Part shown: positions 24,884 to 32,952 of the stretch, piece by piece
Layout of the letters: the number at the start of each line of letters is the position of its first letter
How positions within the stretch are numbered: the first letter of the stretch is position 1
From: Oribacterium parvum ACB1
Lineage (GTDB): Bacteria; Bacillota; Clostridia; Lachnospirales; Lachnospiraceae
DNA: 64,000 nt
Assembly: GCF_000238055.2 (NCBI RefSeq)
Contig: NZ_KE148312.1
Coordinates: 196,001 to 260,000, forward strand
Direction: 5' to 3'
Position numbers and translations under genes: made by a program
The notes under the pieces: model-generated
The model's input: only the letters and a program-made list of their open reading frames with translations
What the model was told of the DNA's origin: nothing
The model's database searches: none

Positions 24884-25489
24884 ATGAAAAAAGGGGAACA
24901 AAGAAAACAGGAACTGTTAAAGCTTGCCTATCGCATGTTCATAGAAAAAGGCTATGAGAATACCAGCATTGACGAGATAGTGGCTAAGGCCGGTATCGCA
25001 AAAGGCACTTACTATTATTATTTTGCGAGCAAAGAGGCAACGCTGGAAGCGGTTATTGAAATGATGATAGAGAAGGAGAGTGCCGTAGCCAAGGAGCTTC
25101 TTCAGGCACCGCTTTCTATACCCGAAAAATTGGTTTCGGTTGTAAATGCTTTTCGTCCGGAGAAAGAGGAAGCGGTGATTACGGATGTTCTGGAAAGAAA
25201 AGAAAATATCGTCATGCACGATAAAATCTGCAAGAAAATTGTAGAGGTGGCGGTGCCGATTCTAGCAGAGATTATTAAAGAAGGTATAGCACAGGGGATC
25301 TTTTCGTGTACGTATATTGAAGAGCGAGTAAAGATGCTCCTTGTTACGAGTCAGCATATGTTCGATTATGGAAATTTTGGTGAAAAAGATGTAGAGGTGT
25401 ATATCGATATGCTGGAGAAGTCTCTGGGGGCAAAATCCGGAACTATGCAATTTATTAGCCAGGTCTTAGTAGAGGGGGCAAAGGAATGA
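24884..25489 (+). CDS. TetR-family regulator
   Basis: This TetR protein has N-terminal helix-turn-helix LAYRMFIEKGYENTSIDEIV and GTYYYYFASKEATLEAVI. ATG 24884 is chosen because the earlier ATG at 24872 reads ATGGAGG and supplies the ribosome site; length is then 201 residues. It overlaps the CPBP gene by 4 bases if that gene uses its first ATG. It is probably the repressor of this promoter and of the CPBP-MFS genes behind it. Confidence 0.9.
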   Translation: MKKGEQRKQELLKLAYRMFIEKGYENTSIDEIVAKAGIAKGTYYYYFASKEATLEAVIEMMIEKESAVAKELLQAPLSIPEKLVSVVNAFRPEKEEAVITDVLERKENIVMHDKICKKIVEVAVPILAEIIKEGIAQGIFSCTYIEERVKMLLVTSQHMFDYGNFGEKDVEVYIDMLEKSLGAKSGTMQFISQVLVEGAKE

Positions 25490-26493
25490 GCAAGGGGATG
25501 AGCGAGATAATTAGCAAGGGGATAAGCAAAGCGCAGAATAAAGCGCAGAATAAAGCGCAGAATAAAGCGCAGAATAAAGCGCAGAATAAAGCGCAGAATA
25601 AAGCGCAGAATAAAGCAGAGAATAAAGCACAGAACAAAGGACAGTTCATGCAGGATAAAGATGAATATCGATACAGACCGTGGTTATTTTTTATCTGCGC
25701 TTATTTTTTCACATGGATATTCTGGATACCGGCAATCTTTATTTCCGAAGATAAGGCTGCGGTATTGATGTTGCTGGGTCTCCTTGCGCCGGCAGTAGTC
25801 TCGACAGTATTTGTACTTGTATCCGGATGTGAGGACTTGAAGAGAGATCTTAAAGAAAAGATTATAGGCTTTTATAAAGTGAAGTGGATGAATGTATTTT
25901 GGGCAGTGGTTATATATGCACTGATTATTGTTTTTTCTATACTTTTATCCCTTTTGTTCGGACAATCCCTAAAGCAGTTTTCCTTTACGGAAGATTTTTC
26001 CTTTACCGGAGTGGGAATAGGATCTGCTTTTGTGACCATTACACTGGCTTCGATTATTGAAGAAGTAGGTTGGAAGGGATATTGTGAAGACTCTATAGGG
26101 CAGTATATGGACTGGTTTATTGAATCCCTGATTTTTGGAATCTTGTGGTCATTCTGGCATTTTCCCCTGCTCTTTATCAAGGGGACATATCAGGCAGGAC
26201 TCATGGTTAATCCCTTGTTTGTCATTAATTTCTTCGTGGGTGCTATCCTCATGGGATATATCATCACATGGGTGTATCTGGTCAGCGACCGCTCCATTCT
26301 GGCCTGCATGGTTTTCCATCTGTTTGTAAACTTTATGCAGGAAAAAATCGCGATGACGGCGGAGACAAAGTGTGTGGAAACCATTGTGATTTTCATTGTA
26401 ACGGCGATTATTGTATTGCTGAATAAGAAAATGTTTTTTGGAACGGAGCACGTTGGAAGACTCTTGAAAACACGATTTGGGGAGGGAAATTAA
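25486..26493 (+). CDS. CPBP-family intramembrane protease with repeat N-terminus
   Basis: The membrane part (from about residue 64) has eight or so hydrophobic segments and the CPBP/CAAX-protease motifs EEVGWKGY (paired glutamates), FWHFPLLF (histidine) and HLFVNF (histidine). The first 54 residues are mostly KAQN tetrapeptides encoded by a 12-bp tandem repeat. Two starts are possible: ATG 25486 overlapping the TetR stop, or ATG 25648, which has AAAGGA 6 bases upstream and would exclude the repeat. The second has the better ribosome site. CPBP proteins act in bacteriocin immunity or protein processing; the exact target is unknown. Confidence 0.8.
   Translation: MSKGMSEIISKGISKAQNKAQNKAQNKAQNKAQNKAQNKAQNKAENKAQNKGQFMQDKDEYRYRPWLFFICAYFFTWIFWIPAIFISEDKAAVLMLLGLLAPAVVSTVFVLVSGCEDLKRDLKEKIIGFYKVKWMNVFWAVVIYALIIVFSILLSLLFGQSLKQFSFTEDFSFTGVGIGSAFVTITLASIIEEVGWKGYCEDSIGQYMDWFIESLIFGILWSFWHFPLLFIKGTYQAGLMVNPLFVINFFVGAILMGYIITWVYLVSDRSILACMVFHLFVNFMQEKIAMTAETKCVETIVIFIVTAIIVLLNKKMFFGTEHVGRLLKTRFGEGN
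25528..25647 (+). repeat. 12-bp minisatellite (AAAGCGCAGAAT)n
   Basis: There are seven perfect copies from 25528 to 25611, followed by three degenerate copies to 25647. The unit length is a multiple of three, so copy changes keep the frame. The last degenerate unit contains the AAAGGA ribosome site of the downstream start at 25648. Confidence 0.95.
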
Positions 26494-26494
26494 G

Positions 26495-27724
26495 ATGAGT
26501 TCGGGAATGAAAAAGTTCCTCCTTCTTTGGATTGGGGAGCTCATATCGTCCATAGGTGGCGGACTCACTTCTTTTGGACTTGGGGTTTATGTCTTTCAAA
26601 AAACAGGCAGTGCGGCAGGAATGGCCTTGGTGACTTTACTTGGATTTCTGCCTACCCTTCTTTTCACTGTTCCGGCAGGAGTGTTGGCCGATCGTTACGA
26701 TAGAAGAGTTCTTATGATGATTGGAGACGGTTTTTCAGGACTTGGCATCCTTTACATTTTCCTCTGCATGATACGTGGGGGAGCAAACCTCGTTCAGATA
26801 TGTATAGGCGTGTTCGTTAGTGCCATATTTTCCTCCCTTTTAGATCCTTCTTACAGAGCAACAATAACAGATCTATTATCCAAGGAGGAGTTTTCCAAAG
26901 CTTCCGGATTAGTGTCTTTGGCAGGGAGTGCCAGATATCTGTTCTCGCCCGTTATAGCAGGCCTATTGCTGGCGTATCATGACATTTCCCTATTGCTGCT
27001 CATTGATGTATCCACCTTCTTTGTTACGATTACGACGACTTTTATTGTAAGGCAAGGAATCAAGGCGATACAGCCTACAGAAAAGCAGTCCTTTTTGGAA
27101 AGCATAAAGGAAGGCTGGAGTGCGATTCATATAGAAAAAGGCGTTTTTGTACTTGTCCTCTGTTCTTCTCTGATTACCCTATTCCTGGGGACTTTGCAAA
27201 TTCTTGTTGAGCCGATGATTCTTTCTTTTGCGGATTCTAAAGTGCTTGGCATTATAGAAACTCTATGTGCAAGTGGAATGCTTGCATCGGGAATACTTCT
27301 CGGAGGTTTCGGCATTAAGAAAGAATATGGAAAGGTTCTTCAAATCTCCTTTTTTATGGCGGGAATCTTTATGATCGGTATGTCAATATTTGAAAATCTG
27401 GTCAGCATCAGTATATTTGGTTTCTTTTTCTTTGCTACCTTGCCTCTTTGCAACAACTGCATGGATTATCTTTGCAGGACAAATATACCGGATGCTTTAC
27501 AGGGTAGAGCTTGGGGATTTATAGGTTTTCTTTCTCAGGTGGGATATGTTCTTGCCTATGCAGTTTCCGGCTTAGCCGCGGATGGTCTTGGGAGTCTGAG
27601 CGGAATGGGTGTCGGACGGGGAGCAGCAATGATGATTGGAATTTCGGGAGTCTTTCTTTCCCTTGTGGCAGTCACATTTCTTCGTTTTCCGGCTATCAAA
27701 GAACTGGAAAAGAGAACGGAGTAG
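26495..27724 (+). CDS. MFS transporter
   Basis: The 409-residue protein has about twelve membrane segments and the MFS loop motif GVLADRYDRRVLMM between helices 2 and 3. It resembles the MFS_3/enterobactin-exporter-like and macrolide-efflux (Mef-like) group. ATG 26495 is selected for its GGGGAGGG ribosome site, 2 bases after the CPBP stop. It is co-transcribed with TetR and CPBP, so it is probably an exporter of whatever ligand TetR senses. Confidence 0.88.
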   Translation: MSSGMKKFLLLWIGELISSIGGGLTSFGLGVYVFQKTGSAAGMALVTLLGFLPTLLFTVPAGVLADRYDRRVLMMIGDGFSGLGILYIFLCMIRGGANLVQICIGVFVSAIFSSLLDPSYRATITDLLSKEEFSKASGLVSLAGSARYLFSPVIAGLLLAYHDISLLLLIDVSTFFVTITTTFIVRQGIKAIQPTEKQSFLESIKEGWSAIHIEKGVFVLVLCSSLITLFLGTLQILVEPMILSFADSKVLGIIETLCASGMLASGILLGGFGIKKEYGKVLQISFFMAGIFMIGMSIFENLVSISIFGFFFFATLPLCNNCMDYLCRTNIPDALQGRAWGFIGFLSQVGYVLAYAVSGLAADGLGSLSGMGVGRGAAMMIGISGVFLSLVAVTFLRFPAIKELEKRTE

Positions 27725-27788
27725 AGGAATAGTAATAGGTAATTTCCAGAAGTCTAAGGCAATCTGTGAGTTTAAGGAGGCTTAGTCA

Positions 27789-28184
27789 ATGCATCAGAAA
27801 AAAATGAATCTTTTCTTGCGCGTGCTGTTTATCATTCTCATCATAGCGATATCCGGTGCGGCGATCCTACAGATTTTCGCACCGGAATATATGGGAAGGC
27901 ACGCTGCATATGGCATTTCTACAGGATGGCAGAGAGAAATCGGCTTTTGGAATATTGCCGTTTTAGTCATATTGATTACGGCATATAGGCACTACAATTG
28001 GACCTATCTAAAGTCCATTTTACTTGCTCTAATCCTTGGAGGAATCGGTATCGGAAGCAATCATTTTGTCCATTATCTCAAGATGCATCAAATTGTAAAT
28101 TTAATCGGTGCTGTGGAGAATTATCTTCTGGTTCTTGCTTGGATGATCGGATGGAAAATAGAAGAGAGAAGGCAGAATTTATGA
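27789..28184 (+). CDS. Four-helix membrane protein of unknown function
   Basis: The 131-residue product has four hydrophobic segments (about 8-27, 50-64, 74-92, 104-122), with GISTGWQREIGFWNIAV between the first and second. It is similar in style to the DUF6790-type membrane proteins, but I do not assign it firmly. Ribosome site AAGGAGG precedes ATG 27789. It overlaps the reductase gene by 4 bases. Confidence 0.65.
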   Translation: MHQKKMNLFLRVLFIILIIAISGAAILQIFAPEYMGRHAAYGISTGWQREIGFWNIAVLVILITAYRHYNWTYLKSILLALILGGIGIGSNHFVHYLKMHQIVNLIGAVENYLLVLAWMIGWKIEERRQNL

Positions 28185-29152
28185 GAATATGCATAGTAGG
28201 TCTTGGCGTCATAGGCACAACGTACGGATATGTGTTTCAAAAAGCCAGGCATCAAGTTGAACATTTGCTGAGAGAAGAGAAAAAATCGAAAGCGCCGGCA
28301 AGTCTAAACATCAGTTTATTAGACGGACGCTACAACAAAAAAGGAGAAGAAAAAGCGGATCAATACAAGGTGAATCTTGCCGAGCCGAGTACAGAGTATG
28401 ATTTTATTATTTTGAGCGTGGCAAGCGGGAAAGTGAAGGATGCTATAGCGACACTTTCACAAAACCATATTACAGGAAGCTTGATTTTGTTTTGTAACTT
28501 TTGGAATAGTCGGGAAGAGATTGATGAAATAGTGGGTGCTTATCCTTATATTATCGGCTTCCCTACTGCCGGCGGAAGCCTTGCGGGGAATACTTTGGAT
28601 TGTGTTCTCTTTGACCACATCATGCTGGAAGGTGAGGGAAAATCGGGGATTTCCAATTACAAAGCTTTAACAGCTCTTCTCGCTTCTGCCGATTTGAAAA
28701 CGGAGATTCCGCACGATATGGTGGAGTGGATATGGCTTCATATGGCCATCAATGCAGGTGTCACCTCTTCTGCTGCCCGGGAAGGGAAAATTGAACGCCC
28801 GGCACAGCTTGCTCTTAACCTGATGAATGATGCCCATGCCTTGTCTATTACAGTAAAGGCAATAAGAGAAACCATTCAGGTGGTTGAGGCTAGAGGAGTA
28901 GACTTAAGCTTCTATAAAGATGAACTTCTCCCGTATAGGATTCCGACAGCCCTTGCTGGAATTCTTATGAAACGAATGTTCAAAACGAATGAACTTACCC
29001 GAAGAATTATGACTTTACATAGCGATGTAGGGGATATGTTGTATGGATGCAAATGTGTTTATGAGACCGGGGAGTTAAAGCATCTCGAACTGCCGATATT
29101 TTATTCCAATATAGAAGTTTTAGGTTCCATCTGGGAATCAAGCCCTTTGTAA
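28181..29152 (+). CDS. Ketopantoate reductase-family (ApbA/PanE-like) oxidoreductase
   Basis: The 323-residue protein starts with a Rossmann motif MRICIVGLGVIGTTYG and continues with the middle region IIGFPTAGGSLAGN and a helical C-terminal domain with MVEWIWLHMAINAGVTSSA, matching the ApbA_C domain. It probably reduces a 2-oxo acid with NADPH. It may not be the true PanE of pantothenate synthesis, since no pantothenate genes are nearby. The start at 28181 is set by the ATGA overlap; an upstream extension lies inside the previous gene. Confidence 0.8.
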   Translation: MRICIVGLGVIGTTYGYVFQKARHQVEHLLREEKKSKAPASLNISLLDGRYNKKGEEKADQYKVNLAEPSTEYDFIILSVASGKVKDAIATLSQNHITGSLILFCNFWNSREEIDEIVGAYPYIIGFPTAGGSLAGNTLDCVLFDHIMLEGEGKSGISNYKALTALLASADLKTEIPHDMVEWIWLHMAINAGVTSSAAREGKIERPAQLALNLMNDAHALSITVKAIRETIQVVEARGVDLSFYKDELLPYRIPTALAGILMKRMFKTNELTRRIMTLHSDVGDMLYGCKCVYETGELKHLELPIFYSNIEVLGSIWESSPL

Positions 29153-29260
29153 AGAAAAAAGGCACGTTATATCAAGGGGTTAGGGAAAGATGGAGTAAGT
29201 TGGGAATTACCTGAATAAAGGAGATTTTTGCATTGGATGCAGAGAATCTATAAAAAATAT

Positions 29261-29288
29261 TTGACAAAAAGCAAAAATCCCTTATAAT
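29261..29288 (+). promoter_or_regulatory. Sigma-A type promoter for SemiSWEET gene
   Basis: TTGACA (29261-29266), 16-base spacer, TATAAT (29283-29288). An AGTTAC...GTAACT inverted repeat lies in the transcribed leader at about 29299-29338. Confidence 0.75.
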
Positions 29289-29369
29289 TGGCACGGCGTC
29301 AGTTACAAAAGGAACTAATTGACATTTTTTAGTAACTTTACGACAAGTACAATTGAAAGGAGTCAGCAG

Positions 29370-29633
29370 ATGTCTAAGAAAAAAATCAATCTTTTTGTAG
29401 GTTCTATTGGAGCGTTTCTTGGAATTTTTGTTTTTATTGCCTATATCCCGCAAATTTACGCCAATTTACAAGGAAGCAAAGCACAACCGTTTCAACCGTT
29501 ATTTGCTGCAATTTCTTGCCTGATTTGGGTTATTTATGGGTGGACCAAAGAACCGAAAAAGGACTGGATTCTCATTATTCCTAATTCAGCGGGAGTGATT
29601 TTAGGGGGATTAACCTTTCTTACTGCTTTGTAA
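29370..29633 (+). CDS. SemiSWEET sugar transporter
   Basis: The 87-residue protein has three membrane helices and the conserved IAYIPQIYANLQG (the PQ-loop proline-glutamine) and CLIWVIYGW motifs. Bacterial SemiSWEETs are 85-100 residues and work as dimers that pass sugars by facilitated diffusion. ATG 29370 follows AAAGGAG at correct spacing; the longer frame is not used. It has its own promoter and terminator. Confidence 0.88.
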   Translation: MSKKKINLFVGSIGAFLGIFVFIAYIPQIYANLQGSKAQPFQPLFAAISCLIWVIYGWTKEPKKDWILIIPNSAGVILGGLTFLTAL

Positions 29634-29654
29634 CCCCATGTAATGAGTATGAGA

Positions 29655-29690
29655 GCCGGCAACTTCTTTAAGAAGCTTGCCGGTTTTTTA
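29655..29690 (+). terminator. Intrinsic terminator of SemiSWEET gene
   Basis: A strong hairpin (CCGGCAA-CTTCT...AGAAG-CTTGCCGG) is followed by six Ts. A TCAACCGCCGG word repeated at 29758 and about 29788, with CGGCGGTT after it, lies downstream and may be an operator for the XRE gene. Confidence 0.85.
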
Positions 29691-29851
29691 TTACTTGCCA
29701 TTTCGGTGGAATTAGTCTTAATAAGAGAAGAAGCTGAATATAGAGAAGAATTTAGATTCAACCGCCGGTAGAATAGGCAAAACTCAACCGCCGGTTCCTT
29801 TCATTTTCGGCGGTTTCCTGTAAGCTTATGCCGTGAAAGGAGGTGTCCGAT

Positions 29852-30463
29852 ATGGATCAAATCAAAATCGGAAAATTTATAGCATCTTGCAGAAAGGAAG
29901 AGGGTATGACCCAGGCGGAACTTGCGGAAAAGCTTGGCATCAGTGACCGGGCGGTATCCAAATGGGAAACCGGAAAGTCTATGCCGGATTCCGGAATCAT
30001 GCTGGAGCTTTGTGGATTTCTGAAAATCAACGTAAACGAACTCCTGTCGGGCGAAAGAATCATGGCAGAATTCTATAGTAAGCAATTAGATGAGAACCTT
30101 CTCGCAATGAGACGAGAAGTGGAGGAAAGGGACAGGAGAGCTCTTAAGCTGGAATACTGGCTGGGATTCTCGGCAGTGCTCTCCGGCTCAGTCTTAATCC
30201 TTTTGGCATCTTTCCTGGTGATGCCTTTCTGGCTGAGAATGATACTCTCCGCCTTTGCCCTTATGATGATTTTACTGGTAAGCTTTATCGCAGTTGGTAT
30301 TGAACAGAAAGCCGGGTACTATGAATGCGGGTGTTGTCATCATCGCTATGTGCCCTCCTACGGTAAGGTCATTCTATCCATGCACAAGGGTCGGGCAAGA
30401 TATATGAAGTGTCCTGTCTGCGGTAAACGAAGCTGGCAGAAAAAGGTATTGGGAGGAGAATAA
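29852..30463 (+). CDS. XRE-family regulator with membrane helices and zinc ribbon
   Basis: The 203-residue protein has a Cro/C1 helix-turn-helix (residues about 4-62: GMTQAELAEKLGISDRAVSKW), two membrane segments (about 101-145) and a C-terminal zinc-ribbon (CGCCHHRYVPSYGK, then CPVCGKRSW). ATG 29852 follows AAAGGAGGTG at 7 bases. This architecture is common in Clostridia and suggests a membrane-tethered regulator; its targets are unknown. Confidence 0.88.
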   Translation: MDQIKIGKFIASCRKEEGMTQAELAEKLGISDRAVSKWETGKSMPDSGIMLELCGFLKINVNELLSGERIMAEFYSKQLDENLLAMRREVEERDRRALKLEYWLGFSAVLSGSVLILLASFLVMPFWLRMILSAFALMMILLVSFIAVGIEQKAGYYECGCCHHRYVPSYGKVILSMHKGRARYMKCPVCGKRSWQKKVLGGE

Positions 30464-30551
30464 AATCATGTGTGGTTTATAGAAATGCTGTTAACAGCGC
30501 AGTGATTCTTCTACCAAAAGTTATTATCTCATTTTGATTTTTTTGCCTATG

Positions 30552-30663
30552 TCATAAAAGTACCGCTTCAGGCAAAAATATGAAATGGATCTATTGCGAA
30601 TTCTCCAAATAATGAGTACACTATTTCATAAAAGTACCGTTTGCGGCAAAAATATGAAATGGA
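30552..30663 (+). repeat. Two 38-bp direct repeats before the first AAA-DUF4143 gene
   Basis: Copies at 30552-30589 and 30626-30663 begin TCATAAAAGTACCG and end GGCAAAAATATGAAATGGA. They differ at a few inner positions. The second copy ends at the ribosome site of the ATPase gene. They could be operator repeats or a promoter duplication. Confidence 0.7.
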
Positions 30664-30670
30664 GATCAAG

Positions 30671-31984
30671 ATGGAAATCAATAGAGAAATCAATAGAGAT
30701 GTGTATCTTAATCGTCTAATTGTCAGAAAACACAACGGCTTCATTAAAGTGATTACCGGAATCAGACGCTGCGGGAAGTCGTATTTGCTGAATACTTTAT
30801 TTTATAAGCATTTACTTTCGGAAGGGGTAGGAGAGAGCCACATTATCCGATTCGCCTTTGATACAGCGGAGGATTTATTAAAGATTGGAGAAGATCCCAT
30901 CGTACTGGATAATGAAAAAGAAGAGCGTAAGGTAGATCCCTCCCGATTTCTTACCTGGCTGATGCCACAAATTCGTGGTGAAGGGATGTACTACCTTTTG
31001 CTGGACGAGGTGCAGAAGCTGGGAGCCTTTGAGTCAGTGCTGAATGGGTTCCTTCGGAAGCAAAATGTTGATGTTTACGTAACAGGCAGTAATTCCAAGT
31101 TTCTGTCAAAGGACATTTTAACCGAATTTGAGGGAAGAGGGGATGAAGTACACGTGCTGCCTTTATCTTTTTCCGAATACTATACATTCAAAGAGGGAGA
31201 TAAAAGCGAGGCTTATGATGATTACTCCGTTTACGGAGGGCTTCCGGCGGTTGCCCTGATGAGTACGGAAGAGCAGAAAAGCAATTATTTGATATCCCAA
31301 ATGAAGAACGTGTATCTTCGGGATATCGTGGCCAGATATTCGGTACAGGATGAAAGCGCCTTGGGAGAAGTAATTGACGTCATTGCCTCAGGCATTTCCA
31401 CCCTTACTAATCCAAGGAAAATTGCCGCAACGATGAATTCTGTTCATAGGACAAACATCAGTGATGCAACAGTGGATAAATACATCACCTATGGGGAAGA
31501 AGCGTTTATGCTTACTCGGGTAAAAAGATATAATGTGAAAGGGCGAAAGTATATCGGAACCCCTTATAAAATCTATTTTGAAGACTTGGGTCTTAGAAAT
31601 GCCCGACTGTCATTTCGGCAGATTGAAGAAACCCATATCATGGAGAATATCATTTACAATGAATTGCGATACAGGGGGTATCAGGTAGATGTGGGAACCG
31701 TGGAATCCAGAGAGAAGGATGTAAATGGGAAAGAGATTCGAGTGCAGAGGGAAATCGATTTCATCGCTACATTAGGAAGTAAGAAGTATTATATTCAGTC
31801 TGCCTATGCCATTCCCGATAAGGAAAAGTATGAGCAGGAATGCAAATCCTTTGAGCGCACCATGGATTCCTTTAAGAAAATCATTATCGTAGAAAAAAGT
31901 ATGAAGCCTCGCTATGACGAAAACGGATATCTGATGATGGGAGTTAAGGAATTTTTATTGGATGGGAATAGCTTGCTGATTTAA
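30671..31984 (+). CDS. AAA ATPase with DUF4143 domain
   Basis: The 437-residue protein has Walker A GIRRCGKS (30-37), Walker B YYLLLDEVQ, a sensor VTGSNSKFLS and a C-terminal DUF4143 nuclease-like domain (EIDFIATLGSKKYYIQSAY, reminiscent of a PD-(D/E)xK core). Such ATPases are very common and sometimes variable in gut Clostridia; their role is unproven, with links to mobile elements and defence. ATG 30671 is selected for GGAG 7 bases upstream. A related but different paralogue is at 38955. Confidence 0.87.
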   Translation: MEINREINRDVYLNRLIVRKHNGFIKVITGIRRCGKSYLLNTLFYKHLLSEGVGESHIIRFAFDTAEDLLKIGEDPIVLDNEKEERKVDPSRFLTWLMPQIRGEGMYYLLLDEVQKLGAFESVLNGFLRKQNVDVYVTGSNSKFLSKDILTEFEGRGDEVHVLPLSFSEYYTFKEGDKSEAYDDYSVYGGLPAVALMSTEEQKSNYLISQMKNVYLRDIVARYSVQDESALGEVIDVIASGISTLTNPRKIAATMNSVHRTNISDATVDKYITYGEEAFMLTRVKRYNVKGRKYIGTPYKIYFEDLGLRNARLSFRQIEETHIMENIIYNELRYRGYQVDVGTVESREKDVNGKEIRVQREIDFIATLGSKKYYIQSAYAIPDKEKYEQECKSFERTMDSFKKIIIVEKSMKPRYDENGYLMMGVKEFLLDGNSLLI

Positions 31985-31993
31985 TTCATGAAG

Positions 31994-32027
31994 AGTATCG
32001 TGTGGAAAGCCCACGATACTTTTTTTA
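31994..32027 (+). terminator. Intrinsic terminator after AAA-DUF4143 gene
   Basis: AGTATCGTG and CACGATACT pair around a short loop, followed by seven Ts. The gap from here to 32308 is A/T-rich with repeated AAGTCCCTTGRAAAAGTT words (about 32130-32180) and no convincing gene. Confidence 0.85.
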
Positions 32028-32308
32028 TGGTATTAAACTCGAGAAATTAAGGTGGAATTCCACCGGAATTTTTCGGGTTTGTTTGCTTGAATCAAAAAAG
32101 GTAGCTTGTAAAAGTTGTAAAAAATTCAAAAGTCCCTTGGAAAAGTTGTAATAACCGAGAAAAAGTCCCTTGAAAAAGTTTATTCTTATTCGATTCCTGT
32201 TTTTAAGAGGTACTAAATATCTTTTGTAAAGAACTTCCATTGCAAACGATTCTATCATCTTGAATAGAGTAAAGATTTTGTCAGTTGATACAAAAGAAAA
32301 AGAGAGCA

Positions 32309-32337
32309 TTGTCAATATATTTTTCCATCGTTATGAT
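32309..32337 (+). promoter_or_regulatory. Promoter for yjdF leader
   Basis: TTGTCA (32309-32314), 17-base spacer, TATGAT (32332-32337). The leader transcript would start near 32345 and run through the candidate riboswitch. Confidence 0.65.
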
Positions 32338-32387
32338 AGAAGGCGATGGAAAAAATTTCATCAATTGTGTACACAGCAAAGATAAAA

Positions 32388-32480
32388 ACGCAACGCATAC
32401 AAAGAGCTATGCCAGAGCCGGTAGGTAGCCCGGCCGTCACAGAATCTTGTGGTAAGTAACCTTCCCCTCCGGGTTGTCCA
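32388..32480 (+). ncRNA. Candidate yjdF-motif riboswitch
   Basis: A 170-base leader in front of yjdF has conserved-looking, structured sequence: ACGCAACGCATAC, AAAGAGCTATGCC, a GCCGG...CCCGGC hairpin and a later CTTCCCCTCCGGG stretch. The yjdF motif RNA is a known riboswitch class that lies upstream of yjdF genes and senses azaaromatic compounds. The call rests mainly on the gene behind it and on recalled similarity; a covariance-model match was not possible here. The GGTAGGTAGC word also occurs in c-di-GMP-I riboswitches, but the rest of that consensus is missing. Confidence 0.65.
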
Positions 32481-32515
32481 TTCTTTGTTCATAAAGTAAT
32501 TTTGGAGGGACAAAT

Positions 32516-32932
32516 ATGGACAAGATGACTTGTCAAATGACAGTGCTTTTTGAAGGAACCTTTTGGGTGGGCGTTTTTGAGAAAACAGAGAGAAATCGCC
32601 TATCTGTTGCGAAGGTAACTTTCGGTGCAGAGCCCAAGGACTTTGAGGTACGTGATTTTATCTTAAACCATTTTTATGAGCTGAAATTCAGTCCGGAAGT
32701 CAAAACGCAAGTCAAGGAAAGAAAACAGAATCCGAAAAGAACACAAAGAGAGGTCAAAAAACAATTGCAGCGTGCTGGCATCGGGACGAAGTCGCAACAG
32801 GCGTTAAGTTTACAGCATGAAGAGAACAAACAAAAGCGTAAAGAAAAAAACAGAGAACAAAAACGCATCGAGGAAGAACGGCAATTTATGCTGAAGCAAG
32901 CGAGGAAAAAAGAAAAACACAGAGGCAGATAA
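32516..32932 (+). CDS. yjdF: YjdF family protein (DUF2992)
   Basis: The 138-residue protein has a small N-terminal domain (TVLFEGTFWVGVFEKTE, then FGAEPKDFEVRDFIL) and a long, highly charged lysine/arginine-rich helical tail, the exact layout of YjdF. Its biochemical role is not known; its riboswitch suggests a response to toxic azaaromatics or a related metabolite. TTGGAGGG lies 7 bases before the ATG. Confidence 0.9.
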   Translation: MDKMTCQMTVLFEGTFWVGVFEKTERNRLSVAKVTFGAEPKDFEVRDFILNHFYELKFSPEVKTQVKERKQNPKRTQREVKKQLQRAGIGTKSQQALSLQHEENKQKRKEKNREQKRIEEERQFMLKQARKKEKHRGR

Positions 32933-32952
32933 CGAAAATAGTGAGGAATAGC

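Noticed and set aside
25455-25649. Minus-strand frame of repeated ALFC units
   Set aside because: It is the antisense shadow of the 12-bp repeat in the CPBP gene.
32025-32315. 96-residue minus-strand frame
   Set aside because: It starts inside the terminator region, has no ribosome site and resembles no family.
32388-32480. c-di-GMP-I riboswitch
   Set aside because: GGTAGGTAGC is shared, but the GCAAA tetraloop-receptor arrangement of that class is missing and the downstream gene is yjdF, which fits the yjdF motif better.
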